A DNA stretch of 64,000 nt from Gracilaria domingensis (Eukaryota; Rhodophyta; Florideophyceae; Gracilariales; Gracilariaceae). The notes beneath the pieces were generated by a model, which saw only the letters and a list, made by a program, of their open reading frames with translations, had not been told where the DNA came from and did not search any database. Positions within the stretch are counted from its first letter, which is position 1. Every line of letters starts with the position of its first letter. Made by a program: the position numbers and the translations under genes. The stretch is from the NCBI GenBank assembly GCA_022539475.1, contig VCMS01000022.1, positions 537,503 through 601,502 on the forward strand, written 5' to 3'. This document shows, one piece after another, positions 9,715 to 20,277 of the stretch.

Positions 9715-10725
9715 ACGCGATGATTGAAGGACTGCTCTTTGAGAGAAACGTTGCTTTTTCGGTACTCCCTTGTTTGGCTCCTTGCGTGTTGGTAGGGGGG
9801 TCGACGTTATGGTGCTTTTTTTTGTGTATGGAGTTTTATCTGTGGAGAAGTTAGTAGTAACTTTATGTAAAGCTGATCGCGCTTCCTTTTGTGCTTTCGA
9901 GTACGCTTTGAACACAGCTGCGATTGAGGTGGAGATATTGTCCAAGTTTCTCAAGAGCCGATCGACGGCTTGTGTGCTTAGATACGAAGTATCTCTGCGC
10001 AGTGGTCGCAAGGATCAATTTCATTCGCTTCGGCCATTCGCCATGGCCATTCGCCATGGCCATTCACACAGCCGCGACATCGGAGCTGTGCAAATCGTGA
10101 ACGTCGCGTACATGAGTATATTGTGGCCGCCTGCAACGCTCCGTAAGAGCATCGCATAACGTAAGATCACGGTCAGCCTCCAGAACAGAAGAATAGAAAC
10201 GAAGAGGCGTGTCTCATTCGTGATTCCGCACACTGCAGGCGCGGCGTGGCAGTTGTCCATCGCCGAGGAATGCGGGAACGCATGCTGGCAATGGCAGTAG
10301 CTCAAGCTTGGCTGATCTCGCTACCCGCGCAAGCGCGTTGCAAGCTGATCCAATCTGTGCGTGGGCACGCGTGGCTCGCCGGCCAGCCGCACGAACGCAC
10401 GTGCACGCGCATTGTGTCAAATTGTCACATTCGATCTGCACGCGTCAGCTCAAAACGCGCCGCGCGCTGCAGAATCCACACTGCCAGCGCCGCTGTAGAT
10501 CTGAATCAGTGCTCGCGCGCTGGCGGACGCCCATCAGCGTCCGTTGCCCGTCGCTTCGCGCGCATTTCTCCGTCGTTTTTGAGCGTCCGCGTTGCCGTCT
10601 CATCGACCATTTTTTGTTTGCCACCGCCGACGTCGCTGCGTCGTCCGCGCCTTTCTTAAGTCGCTCTAACGTATCCCGCTTTGAATCCAAGCTTGCCGAT
10701 CTGTTTCGTGAAGAGGCGCGTCGGG
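9715..10725. other. Intergenic region with upstream sequence of the GDT1 gene
   Basis: About 1 kb without a convincing gene. It contains a short 13-bp tandem repeat (10033-10065) and becomes GC-rich after about 10220, which is probably the promoter of the downstream gene. Confidence 0.5.
10033..10065 (+). repeat. 13-bp tandem repeat, 2.5 copies
   Basis: The unit GCCATTCGCCATG occurs at 10033-10045 and 10046-10058 and is followed by GCCATTC. Confidence 0.85.
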
Positions 10726-11880
10726 ATGACTTCAATTGCCGTGACGTTTGTGCGTACCAGTTGCGCGCCGTTCACATCGGCAACCCGCACAACATGGACT
10801 CCTCGCTTCGTGACGCGCGCTCCGCCATCACATCGGAGTAGATCGTCGTCTAATGTGCCCACACTTAGTCTGGCGCCGCGAGAATTGTCGTTACGTCGCC
10901 GTCTTCTCAAACGCACTGCGGATCAAGACAGCACTCTCACCTCCACCCCCACACCGTTCGACCCTCGTTTCACTCGTCCCGCGTTTCCCTCGACCTTGGT
11001 CGCCCCCGCACGAGCCTCGCTTGCGTTTGCAGCGCGCACAGCAAGAAGATTGTCCCGCTTTCGACGGAAACATGCATTTGCTTTGAAATTAGCTCGGATG
11101 GGGGGTTTGCTGGCCTTGGCCATGGTTAGTTATGTCGTTACTCGTGGTGCTATGAATGCCACGTCCACCGGTATTGCCACTGTCTCTGCGCCGGCTTTGC
11201 CGGCTTTGCCGCAGTTTCCGTACAAGGTGCAGCTTCCTGAACGAATTCAGTCGTTCGTGAGACCGTTCACTCAGTCGTTTGGAGTGGTGTTTTTGTCCGA
11301 GTTTGGTGATAAGAGTATGTTTGCCACTGCTCTTATGGCCATGAAACATGATCCATTTTTGGTTTGCCTGGGAGCGTTTGCTGCTTTGACCGTCATGACA
11401 TTCATTGCATGCTTCTTGGGGCAGTTGATGCAGTACTTACCATCCACTGTTACACATTATTCTTCCATCGCTTTGTTTGCTTTCTTCGGGTTGCAAATGA
11501 TCCTACAAGCCAGAAATTTGCCAAATACTCCCGGCACCGGCGGAGGCGAACGCGCGGACGCTGAAGAATTGGTTGCACAGGCGGCGGTAGCCAAGTTGCA
11601 AAGTCCATTGTCTGTTCTGGCCAAGGTCAGCTCGCTCATATTTGTGGCGGAGTGGTGTGATCGATCCATGATTACTACAATGGCACTAGCGGCCGGCGGG
11701 AATGCCGTGGCGGTTATTGGCGGTGCTACATTGGCAAACGTGGTGTGCACGGGAATGGCGGTTTGTGCGGCTACGTTGGTGGCAAGTCGCATCTCCGAGA
11801 GAATGGTTGCACTTGTCGCGGGCATTTTGTTCGAGTTCTTTGCCGTGTTTACGTATTTCGAAGGGCCAGAAGGCCAATAA
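10726..11880 (+). CDS. GDT1/UPF0016-family cation transporter, likely chloroplast envelope or thylakoid
   Basis: The GDT1 family (TMEM165, yeast Gdt1, plant PAM71/CMT1) carries Mn2+ and/or Ca2+ in exchange for H+. The plastid members supply Mn to photosystem II. The 384-residue product has the two family signature motifs: E192-F-G-D-K-S and E309-W-C-D-R-S, the second a Cys/Arg variant of E-x-G-D-K/R-S/T. Each sits in a three-helix hydrophobic repeat, giving six TM segments plus an extra hydrophobic stretch near residues 125-140. The ~120-residue N-terminus is Arg/Ser/Thr/Pro-rich with almost no acidic residues, fitting a plastid transit peptide. The ATG at 10726 is the first in frame. The gene converges on the zinc-finger gene 49 bp away. 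Confidence 0.88.
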   Translation: MTSIAVTFVRTSCAPFTSATRTTWTPRFVTRAPPSHRSRSSSNVPTLSLAPRELSLRRRLLKRTADQDSTLTSTPTPFDPRFTRPAFPSTLVAPARASLAFAARTARRLSRFRRKHAFALKLARMGGLLALAMVSYVVTRGAMNATSTGIATVSAPALPALPQFPYKVQLPERIQSFVRPFTQSFGVVFLSEFGDKSMFATALMAMKHDPFLVCLGAFAALTVMTFIACFLGQLMQYLPSTVTHYSSIALFAFFGLQMILQARNLPNTPGTGGGERADAEELVAQAAVAKLQSPLSVLAKVSSLIFVAEWCDRSMITTMALAAGGNAVAVIGGATLANVVCTGMAVCAATLVASRISERMVALVAGILFEFFAVFTYFEGPEGQ

Positions 11881-11929
11881 CATATTGCGCTCTTTACCCG
11901 TTAGTACAATGACATGGTAAGGTGTGCTG

Positions 11930-12397
11930 CTATCCGATGAAGTTGGAGCGCTTCTTCCAACCGGAACCTGTGCACTTCCGACAGATTCGTTTTCCACGAC
12001 CGACGCATGCTTTGCATTTGTTTTGTACTCGTCCTTTAAAAAGATAACCCTTTCCATCACAAATCACGCAGTTCCATGAGCCATAGCCGCCGCATTGAGA
12101 GCAAGGCGTCGGCTTGCGTGATGTCACGTAGAGCGCGACCGCTGTGCCTAGCGCGACCGTGGTGGTGATAATGACGTTTCCGCCGATGACCCGGTCGAGC
12201 GCCAGTCGGGTAGCGGCCTGCATTTTGTCCCGGTGTTCGAGACGAGGCACAGCGTGCTGCGGCGGTGCTGGGGATGGTGGCGCGGAGATGAGGAGTTGCT
12301 CCCTTCTTGCGGTTGAGATTTGCGGCTGTGATGCCCGGGTGCCGCTTCGGGCGTTGGAGCGGCAGTTGATCCGAAAGCTCACCCAGTCATTACGCAT
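11930..12397 (-). CDS. Membrane-anchored DnaJ-type zinc-finger protein without J domain
   Basis: The 155-residue product ends in four Cys pairs in the DnaJ type-I zinc-finger style: CSQCGGYG, CVICDGKG, CKACVGRG and CRKCTGSG. There is no J domain. Before the finger is one hydrophobic segment (NVIITTTVALGTAVALYVT) and an Arg/Ser/Pro-rich N-terminus that could be a transit peptide. Plastid proteins with this arrangement (BSD2, PSA2 and LQY1 types) assist folding or redox control of photosynthetic complexes, so a plastid membrane role is plausible but inferred. The ATG at 12397 is the first in frame; an internal Met before the helix is an alternative start. The GDT1 transporter is the convergent neighbour. 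Confidence 0.75.
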   Translation of the reverse strand: MRNDWVSFRINCRSNARSGTRASQPQISTARREQLLISAPPSPAPPQHAVPRLEHRDKMQAATRLALDRVIGGNVIITTTVALGTAVALYVTSRKPTPCSQCGGYGSWNCVICDGKGYLFKGRVQNKCKACVGRGKRICRKCTGSGWKKRSNFIG

Positions 12398-12713
12398 TTG
12401 CGCTACTCATTCTGCGTTCAGCACCAGTGCCGAGACTGGCACCAGATGCAACGATTCGGCTGGTTGACAAAGGAAGAGCAAAAGCTGTTGTCGAGCAGAG
12501 AACGCTATCTTTGATGATAGCTTTCCGCTAGCGTCAAAACCAAAGGCGCACACCGCAAGTAAAGAAGAAGAGGAAAAGAGCAGTACAAAAGGTACAGTGA
12601 ATGGTAGAGTGATTGGCATATGTTCTCTCTCTTACGGACGTCGATTGAAAGCATGTACACTGCAGAAGAAAAGAAATGCAGAGCTTTAAATCACGTCACG
12701 CAACCCATCCCAT

Positions 12714-13385
12714 CTATAGCAAGCTAGTAGCCGTGATTTCGTTGACCGGATTGCAAAATCGCTCAACGTCCACATATCTTACGATCAGTATCCCGGTAAC
12801 AATCGAAGCCAGGAACATTCCAACAAACACGCCGATGACAAACGAGTTGATACGACCTCCTCGCAAACCGACAAACTCGTGACAGCACAACAAGACAAAG
12901 GAAAAGAAGCTCAGGACAAACCCCATCAAAATCCCAGTGCCCAGAAATCTCCATATCCCTTTGTTGTCGTAACCATTCTCGGAACGATTGGTTGTTTCAG
13001 TGTTCTCTTGGTTCTGGAGTAATTGTAGCTGACGTTTTTTGAATCTCTCCAAAATCAGTTCGTCCCTCCTCTTTTGTTGTTCCCGTCTTTTTGCTTCTTC
13101 ATTCGGCACAACGATCAATGGAGTGTACGTTGGTTTGTACGTAGAACTCGAAACATGCGCTAGAGCACTTGTTTTGCGCTCTGAAGGTTTGTCCGTTTCT
13201 TGCTGCGCATCGAGTCTCTGTTGGTTTACCGCCGGCTGCAGAGACAAAGCTAGAGTTCCGGCTTGCGTGCTACTCGTATTTGGACCATCCATTCCCTCGT
13301 CATCTGCAGTACGTGGCAAAGTGACCCTAGAGGACTGTGCTTCCAGTTCTGCATACATTGCATCCTCAAGCGGGTCGCCGCCCAT
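12714..13385 (-). CDS. Uncharacterised protein with C-terminal two-TM hairpin
   Basis: The product is 223 residues, starting at MGGDPLEDAM. It has a polar N-terminal half, a Lys/Arg/Gln/Glu-rich amphipathic or coiled stretch (EEAKRREQQKRRDELILERF), then two adjacent hydrophobic segments separated by a short RGGRINS loop. The second begins FVIGVFVGMFLASIVTG. The same layout (polar N-terminus, TM, basic turn, TM starting with a GxxxG-like pattern) recurs in the products at 19197 and 20729, suggesting a divergent local family. No known domain is recognised. The ATG at 13385 is chosen because the upstream extension lacks a Met. Confidence 0.65.
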   Translation of the reverse strand: MGGDPLEDAMYAELEAQSSRVTLPRTADDEGMDGPNTSSTQAGTLALSLQPAVNQQRLDAQQETDKPSERKTSALAHVSSSTYKPTYTPLIVVPNEEAKRREQQKRRDELILERFKKRQLQLLQNQENTETTNRSENGYDNKGIWRFLGTGILMGFVLSFFSFVLLCCHEFVGLRGGRINSFVIGVFVGMFLASIVTGILIVRYVDVERFCNPVNEITATSLL

Positions 13386-14365
13386 TTCGAAACAAAACCA
13401 GATGGTCGTAAGCAACTGAGAGATCAAAGCTGAGAAGGTGCAGGCAGCGTGAAGTCTTAAGTTTTTCTCGAAAAGCTAGAAAGACCGGGGAGCATATGCG
13501 AGTCCAAAGTTGAAAACGAAGGTCAGTGTTCCCTGGAGGTACAGGCAGAGATTCTCAGTTCACTATGAAACCTGGAAGACATAGACAGTGCAACGCGCCG
13601 CAGCCCAAGGTGCAATCCATTCGATTTCTCGCGAATCATTTCTCGGGAAATCGGAGAGTCGTTCATCATAGAATAGACTCCGTGAAACGTGAACTCTGAA
13701 CGTTCTTTTGTTGAGGGTATAGAAAACAGTTTTTGCTGTATTCTTGAGCCGAACTGGAAATCGTTAACAACTTTTAAAACTTCAAATGATATAGCTGAAG
13801 TCAGCTGATGATCAGCAACTTATTTAAAACGGAGCACATACGCCACCACAATTTCCTTGACACACATAGGTCGTACCAAACGTGCGCAATGTGGAAAAGC
13901 CCATCATCGGTGTGGTACTCAGAGATCAAGCTGAACATTCTCGAAAGCGGATGGAAGAAACGCTCCGGCTGCATCATGTGGAACTGGCGGAAGAAGAAGA
14001 AAAGTACCACTAAAAGTGATCACCATCGCACCGTGACTCTAACAGTGGTGACGCCCCCAAAACCCATCCTGGTGGGGAGGCGAAAGATAATGAAGAGCAT
14101 TATGCTAGGAGCGATTCGGTCAAGGTCAAATGTACCCAGGGGTACAATGGTACTCCGACGGCAACGGGACCGTATCGAATGGCAAAAGTACGGGCGTGAC
14201 GTGTAGATAGTCAAGATCAAAAAATTCGGAACAGCGAATGTTTTGAGGCCTGTGGCGCCTTTTGCGTGAAGACTCTTCCCATGACAGCCTGGCCTCCCGA
14301 CTGACGATTGCCCCTGCTTCAAAGGAGCCCTATATCACTACTTCGGCGCGGATAAGGCGTCCAAC
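13386..14365. other. Intergenic region
   Basis: About 980 bp of ordinary composition with no convincing gene. Short inverted repeats occur (for example around 13628-13655), but no clear terminal repeats of the downstream pogo-type gene were found. TACCCAGGGGTA, an inverted motif, is near 14136. Confidence 0.5.
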
Positions 14366-16258
14366 ATGGAGCCCCCATCTAAGCGCCCGCGAAAGACGCG
14401 CACTCGTCTGACGTTTGCTCAGAAGGTCGAAGTCCTTCGCCGTTTGCATAACGGTGAAAAGCAGGTGGAACTTGCAAAGGAACTGGGATGCTCCAAACGT
14501 GCACTTTCCAGGCTCAAGCAAGACAGGCATTACTTTGAACAATTAGAGCTCAAGCCCTCCGATTCTAACCGTAAGAGCCGGCGGGCAGTTCGTCATATTT
14601 CCTTAGAGAATAAGCTTGTCGACTTCTTTTCTCTAGCGAAGCGAAATGGATTCCCTCTGTCAAGTAATGCCATCTGCAACGGGGCCATACGTCTCCGAGA
14701 AGTGTTCCTTGATAGCCCAGCCGTACCAGAGCCGGAAAAGCGTACATTGAGATCATTCCAAGCTTCGCTCAGCTGGTCAAAAGCGTTCATGAAGAGGGCG
14801 AATCTTCGTGCCAGCGATGACAAATACTTTGCTCTGCCTAGAGAGAATCAACTTAATACCATTCGAGAGCTAAAAGAGTATCTGAGTGACTATGACCTCG
14901 ACTGTATCGTTTCTGTCGATACAACGAATTTCTTTTACGAACTCCTTCCGAGTGAAGTAAATAGCCCGGAACACCACACGTCCGACACGTCCAGTCCGAA
15001 ACGGAAATCTCCAAAGCGTCTGACACTTTTGGTTGCGGCCAACACGACCGGTACTCTGAAAGTCCCAATGACGATTGTATACTCTGAAAAGGCTCCACGC
15101 TGTTTCCGTGAACGATCTAGCCCAGTGCCTTATCTCTGGCATCAGTGTGGCTGGGTCGGACAATCGCACTTTCGAGCTTGGTTTTACAGCATTTTTCTGC
15201 CAGCTGTGCGAAAGTTCACGAGCAAGAGAATGGCTCTCATAGTCGACAAGGAATGGCATAGCGCAGATATTGCTGACAACCGCGGTCAGGTGACGATCAT
15301 TGCCGTATCCTCATTTTTGACCAATGCTACCTACAAGACATTGTGCGGATCCATAATGTCCGTTCTGAGGAGAACTTACAGATATGCAATTGCCGAACTG
15401 ATGGTTCAAAACGCTTGGCCTGCTCAAACCCCACGTAGTGTGTTTGCCCGCCGTTCAGAAATGGAAGGTCTGCTTCGTGGAGAAAGACCAACTCTGTACG
15501 AAGCTACGGAACTTATTCGTGCCGCCTGGGAGGCAATCCCTGTGCACTACATAGCTAGGTGCTGGCTGGAAATATCCATATTGCCCGAGCAGCATGCAGC
15601 ACAGCTGTTCAACCTGCATGGACGCCATGAAAGAAGCACACCGGAGCAAATGTTCTTTTCGTGTTGCACAGAAAGCCGGAGAGAGAGTCTAAAGATAGTT
15701 CAATCGTTGATCAGAGACTGTGACGCGGCGGGACAGAAGGTAAAGGAATCTGTAGCCCAGAAAGTGTGTGGCGTTGGGCAAAAGATGCTCGACAGATGGT
15801 TAGATGCCGAGGATTCTCAGATTGCACAAAGCTGGCTGGAGGCGGAACTTGAAGATCTCGTGACTCGCTTCGGACCAGCTTCTTCGTTATCTGGAGAAGA
15901 TGCTCCGACTGAAGTATCAGACTTCTGCACAGTTCGAAATGTTAACTTACCCAACGCTGGATGCATCATGGAATTGCTTGCTCCCATTCAGAGTATTGTT
16001 GATGAATGCGAGAGCGGGAGAGCAAACTCAATACTGTACGAACTGAAGCAAGAACTCGCGCGTGTTCGTGCTTCACAAGAGCAGCAAGGAGAGCAAGTTG
16101 TGAGAACGACTAGCGCGCCATCGACTCTGGGGACTACAGATCGCGAGGAGAGCGCACGTCCACCCGCGCCAGTACAGCTGAACTGTCCGCGAGAAGAAGC
16201 TAACGCGCGCCCGGATGGTAATGCAGATTCCGGTGATATTCCCGGAGCGCTCTCATAG
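14366..16258 (+). CDS. pogo/Tigger-type DDE transposase-derived protein (possibly domesticated)
   Basis: The 630-residue frame is intact. Residues ~11-60 form a CENP-B/pogo-type helix-turn-helix (TFAQKVEVLRRLHNG, then a Cys-Ser-Lys recognition helix). A second Tc5/CENP-B-like module ends in LSWSKAFMKRANL. The DDE_1 domain begins with a VDTTNFFYELLP segment (D185), normally D-E-T-G in active enzymes. A second acidic position is seen at D294 in ALIVDKEWHS, where active members have L-D-N-C/A-x-A-H. The segment that usually carries Q-P-L-D-x-G reads TLCGS, so the third acidic residue appears replaced by Cys327. The C-terminal ~200 residues are unique and partly disordered. Loss of active-site residues in an otherwise open frame suggests co-option, as in CENP-B or jerky, but a decaying non-autonomous copy is also possible. 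Confidence 0.78.
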   Translation: MEPPSKRPRKTRTRLTFAQKVEVLRRLHNGEKQVELAKELGCSKRALSRLKQDRHYFEQLELKPSDSNRKSRRAVRHISLENKLVDFFSLAKRNGFPLSSNAICNGAIRLREVFLDSPAVPEPEKRTLRSFQASLSWSKAFMKRANLRASDDKYFALPRENQLNTIRELKEYLSDYDLDCIVSVDTTNFFYELLPSEVNSPEHHTSDTSSPKRKSPKRLTLLVAANTTGTLKVPMTIVYSEKAPRCFRERSSPVPYLWHQCGWVGQSHFRAWFYSIFLPAVRKFTSKRMALIVDKEWHSADIADNRGQVTIIAVSSFLTNATYKTLCGSIMSVLRRTYRYAIAELMVQNAWPAQTPRSVFARRSEMEGLLRGERPTLYEATELIRAAWEAIPVHYIARCWLEISILPEQHAAQLFNLHGRHERSTPEQMFFSCCTESRRESLKIVQSLIRDCDAAGQKVKESVAQKVCGVGQKMLDRWLDAEDSQIAQSWLEAELEDLVTRFGPASSLSGEDAPTEVSDFCTVRNVNLPNAGCIMELLAPIQSIVDECESGRANSILYELKQELARVRASQEQQGEQVVRTTSAPSTLGTTDREESARPPAPVQLNCPREEANARPDGNADSGDIPGALS

Positions 16259-17139
16259 CAATTTGAATATCTTAGGCTATCTAAATGGAAGGAGATCCAG
16301 AATATCCCTCCGTACAAACACCCGTAGGGCACACCCGTAGAGCGTATCGCTGCAACGATTATTGATAGATAGCAGTGGGTATCGACACGACGTGTTTCAG
16401 AGCGGAAATTGTAGCGAGCAGAATCAAAGCTTCAGATCGATAGAATAGATGGAGCGGTTTTTCAAGAGCAGTTGCAATTTGAAGTCTTTGGAGGCTTCGA
16501 GATGAATAAGAGTGAAACTGAAACCATGAATGCTTCGCCACACGGCTTCTTCTGATTCTCTTCTGTACAGTAGGAATAGTTCTCAAAGAAGCGCAGCGTA
16601 CCAATCGTTCTCTGAGTTTTCGTTCTTCGTGTGGTGTCTGCCAAAAAGGTTTTAGGATAAACAAACTTTTTTTCCGATAGTAGATGGTGTTAAGTTGGAT
16701 GGCATAGCACGTTTTGTGTCGCCGTCCCCAACGTCATCACAACCATCATGATGCACGTGGGGAAAAGGGAAAGCAAAAACAGTGATATGGAACGCTTTCG
16801 GCGAGCATTGACCGGTCGAAGAAGGCCTACTGTACCTTCGTACATCTCGCCAGAAGACTCGAAGAAAGGCGGCAGATTACTTCTGACACGTTTATATCTA
16901 TTTTGGGAACTGTGTGTACCGCGTCATTGCTGTGCCGCACGGTATTCCGTTTGTGGAGGCTTTAAAAGTTACGTTGTGATGGACCAAGCAAGCGGAACAA
17001 GCGGATCACCGCGACGATTCGACCCAGATCACCCGTCTGCAAGGCTGCAACAGACCGCTGCTTTCGCGCCGCATGGCTGCGCTTGGGACACAAGTGCCCT
17101 TCGAGTCTCCGTCCTGCGCTCTTCTTCTTTCGAAGAAGC
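16259..17139. other. Intergenic region upstream of a membrane protein gene
   Basis: Roughly 880 bp. A frame from 16748 is open but of unlike-protein composition, and it overlaps the real downstream gene in another frame. TTTATATCTATTTTGG near 16892 and TTTAAAAG near 16960 are possible TATA elements. Confidence 0.4.
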
Positions 17140-17916
17140 ATGCCTCCGTCGACGTGGCCTCATGGTCTGTCCCATCGTCGTTCGCGTACTTTCCGAACTC
17201 GACAGCAACCAACACAGGATGAACCTACTGTATGCCGATGGGACCCAGACCGCTACATGTACCCTCTTCCCTTCGACAGAATGGCGACGAGGTTGATTAA
17301 GAACAAATCGTCTGAAGCTTGGTCTCTTCGCCGCGACATCTACTTTCTTCTGTACGGCTGCGTTTGCTTTGGGCTTGTTCCAATCACAGCGCATATTCTG
17401 GTACCAAACGAAAGCTTTCTGCCCTGGTATGCTACAAACATAGCTGTGCTACAATGCGAATACTACTTCAAGACTGGTATCCAGGCTTTTAGCTTAATGT
17501 TTGTGTCTCTTGTCGCCATGGTCTTCACTGGAAACAACTCGGCAATTGAAATTTACGCGAGAAATGGAGCGGGTTTAGCGGTGTGGATTGTATTCTTCAT
17601 TCGCATGAGTGAAGGTATGTTGAGAGATGCTGCACTGCATATGGGTCTCATATACCGTGGACATGGAGGTGAACTTGTATCTATATTGCAACCAAAAAGC
17701 TTTTCTCGTGGCAGATATCCGCAACAGGCGTTGAAGTGGGCAATTGTGATTGAGTTCGAAATCTTCATTCTGTTCTATGCTCTTGTAGCCATCAAGAAGA
17801 TCAGACAAGTTCGAAAGCTTGATAGAAGCTGTAACAACATGCTAACTTGGAGATCATTGCTGCGTCGAATTGCATTGAGTACCAGCGCGGAAGAGCCAGA
17901 TACTGCACGTTCTTGA
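17140..17916 (+). CDS. Uncharacterised four-TM membrane protein
   Basis: From the ATG at 17140 the product is 258 residues. A basic N-terminal ~50 residues is followed by four hydrophobic segments: IYFLLYGCVCFGLVPITAHI, a stretch around FSLMFVSLVAMVF, AVWIVFFIRM, and WAIVIEFEIFILFYALVAI. It ends with a basic cytosolic-type tail (KKIRQVRKL). No family was recognised. The start is uncertain: other in-frame or spliced starts in the preceding 160 bp are possible because the N-terminal region between 16980 and 17140 is open in more than one frame. Hydrophobic periodicity and codon pattern support a real gene. Confidence 0.6.
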   Translation: MPPSTWPHGLSHRRSRTFRTRQQPTQDEPTVCRWDPDRYMYPLPFDRMATRLIKNKSSEAWSLRRDIYFLLYGCVCFGLVPITAHILVPNESFLPWYATNIAVLQCEYYFKTGIQAFSLMFVSLVAMVFTGNNSAIEIYARNGAGLAVWIVFFIRMSEGMLRDAALHMGLIYRGHGGELVSILQPKSFSRGRYPQQALKWAIVIEFEIFILFYALVAIKKIRQVRKLDRSCNNMLTWRSLLRRIALSTSAEEPDTARS

Positions 17917-19196
17917 TTTCGCACATCATCCCAACTTGAGCATATGTTGTCCATCTGTACTTTTAGAGGATACTATGAACACTGAACTACATCTCGTTTC
18001 TCTGTTGTTTCATATCTGTATAAACTTCATTCTTCATTGACTGCGCTCCTGAATGGTCGACGCCGGATGTGAAACTAATGTTACGATAGTGCTCTCATTC
18101 GTTTCTATGAATGAGCGAAGGATCCATACTTCGTTGTCGCACAAGTTACGAAGGCGTCATGAAATGGGGGGGCTTTTCTCACTGCAGCAAGAGAAATGTT
18201 CGCAATCTCCTTGTTCTTCTTGAACGCGGACAACTACTGTATCTCCAATTTCTAGGTTCCAGTAGAACGTTCAATGCAGAAAGTTTTCTCTCGTTAGAAA
18301 GGCCAGCAATTCTTATAAGTGTTGTCTAATCAATTCTAAAAAGACTTTAGTTTTGCCGCTCAGCTATTGGAGGTAATGTTTCCCGGCGTGAAGCGTTTGT
18401 CAACGAACTTTTTATAATTACATCGTCCGCGTCCCGCCCAGCGTTTGTGCCGCATCTACATCGTTCGCTCCTTCGGTTGAGATGAAACGCAATAGGGTCT
18501 AGTGTCTACTGGAGTCAAAATGTTTCGTGTAGAACTTTGCCAATGCGAACGTGAATGAATGAAAGAGGCCTCGCCGCTGTCACACAAGGCCGCGTTTGCA
18601 AATTTTGCATCCCGGAGAGCGAGGCGCCGACGCTGTTGATGAGTCGCAGGTTTTCTACGACTCGTACCCCTGGTAGCTCTGTCGTTTATTTTTCAAAAAA
18701 TCAAATCTGCTCCACATCATGATGATGATGACCCACCCCGTGTAGTACACGGCGTGTACTGCGTTACCCACTGTATGCCTTATTCATTGAGAATGTCGTC
18801 GCCAGCAATGACGTTGAGTTGCGTTCAGGGCAACAAGCCCTCAAATAGATCATTTGCTGGATCTGACCTCGCATTTGCCAACGACTACAAAGTTTATAGT
18901 ATAAACCACGGATCAAAATGGCCCTAATGCGTGCTTGCACCTCGATTGTGTAACGAAAACGCTTTCTTCCAGCCATCTGACAACAAAAAGCCCCCGTAAC
19001 ATCGAGCATGCGGATTCCATACACAATCCTAGCCTGCATCCTATTCCACCCACATTGCTTTCAGTCCTTCTCCACGTCGCACTGTATAAAACGCTGGCAT
19101 CATGTCCCGTGTCGAGTCTTCTTCATTCCCGCTCTTCCTTATAAAAGTGCTCTTTCTTCTGTTGAATAGTCATTGCGTTTGTGCGTTCATTTGAAA
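17917..19196. other. Intergenic region with the TATA promoter of the downstream gene
   Basis: About 1.3 kb without a convincing gene. A short ATG repeat (ATGATGATGATG) occurs near 18719-18730. A TACCCCTGGTA motif is at 18665-18675. TATA elements are at the right end. Confidence 0.45.
19140..19147 (+). promoter_or_regulatory. TATA box for the 19197 gene
   Basis: TATAAAAG lies 57 bp before the ATG. A second TATAAAAC is at 19085-19092, 112 bp before the ATG, leaving room for a short leader from either. Confidence 0.55.
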
Positions 19197-19715
19197 ATGG
19201 ATTATGGTCCTTCAGCGCCGTCTCTGCCGTCGGAAGGGCGTCAACAACCCAGTCCCAGTTTGTACCCCTATCCCGCGCAACCAGCTCAAGCATATCGCCC
19301 GAACGATCACATTTTCCAACCATCTTCGTCGCCCTTGAACACGTCGGACAGACCAAATTCTCCTTCGCAACAGTCACCGCCACCGCCGCCACCATCCTCG
19401 CATCCCTATCCCAATTCTTCTCTGCCCAACACTCACGCAACAAGTTCGTCAGATGCTCAGCCGGATGTTGAATCTCAGCCTCTCAAGAAAGAGGACGACG
19501 ATGATGAGTTGTCGAGTGGAATTTGCTTTTTACTCGGTTTAGTGTTAAGCTTGGCGACCAGTGCGCTGGCCCTTTTGCTGCTGATATTTGCAAAAAAGTT
19601 GGGTATCAAGAAGAAATCGTACATCATTGGCGTCTGCATTCCCATCATTGTCCAGCTCCTTATCGTTCTTGCCTTTGTTATTGTGTATATTGTTGTATGG
19701 CGCAACATGTCGTAA
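19197..19715 (+). CDS. Pro/Ser-rich protein with C-terminal two-TM hairpin
   Basis: The 172-residue product starts MDYGPSAPSLPSEG. Its N-terminal ~100 residues are Pro/Ser/Gln/Tyr-rich and disordered, with PPPPPP and YPYP elements. An acidic KKEDDDDEL stretch precedes two TM helices joined by a basic turn (KKLGIKKKS); the second begins YIIGVCIPIIVQ. Pro/Tyr-rich tails with membrane anchors often recruit WW or SH3 partners, but that is inference. The layout matches the products at 12714 and 20729. The ATG at 19197 follows two TATA boxes. No family is recognised. Confidence 0.65.
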   Translation: MDYGPSAPSLPSEGRQQPSPSLYPYPAQPAQAYRPNDHIFQPSSSPLNTSDRPNSPSQQSPPPPPPSSHPYPNSSLPNTHATSSSDAQPDVESQPLKKEDDDDELSSGICFLLGLVLSLATSALALLLLIFAKKLGIKKKSYIIGVCIPIIVQLLIVLAFVIVYIVVWRNMS

Positions 19716-20277
19716 CACCTTTGGGGCTCTCCTGTTTTTCTTCACGCTCAAGGGAAGAAATAGGTGTTGCTATTTTAAATCGTAGCCGACAGTTCTTTTG
19801 TGTTCCTAATGTGGTTCAGTTTCTGGATCGTCGATATCGATATGTTCCGTTATGTTTGAAACGGTATGCTTCACACAACTATCGTTGGTCACAATGTGCT
19901 ACTGGCAGGCATGAAAGGTTTTCGAAAGAGCAGAGTTCTAGCCTTTATTTACAATGTTTTACATGTATACGTTTCTTGTACTTTTTTCGAGTAATTCTTA
20001 TTACATAAGCAAAGATCTTCAATCGCAGGCATGTCAATGCAAGATCTGTGGAGCTTGTGGGTCTTTCATTATGTGAATGTGGGCATTTAAGCGGTTACCT
20101 TTGTATTGCAGAGTTTTCTTGCCAGAATGCAGTGTTAACAGTTTGTCGACGAATTAAAAGAGAACCGCCTCCATTGACTTCCTCACATGAGAATGCGTAT
20201 CCTTTTGTTATGACGAATCTCACCCTCCTCGTTATGCTACGTTTCCCTAGCGTTCATGTAGATCTACGTTCATGAGC

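Noticed and set aside
13808-14206. 132-codon frame before the pogo-type gene
   Set aside because: Unlike-protein composition and no relation to the transposase.
16748-17296. 182-codon frame before the four-TM gene
   Set aside because: No protein-like features and overlaps the downstream gene; kept only as a possible alternative leader.
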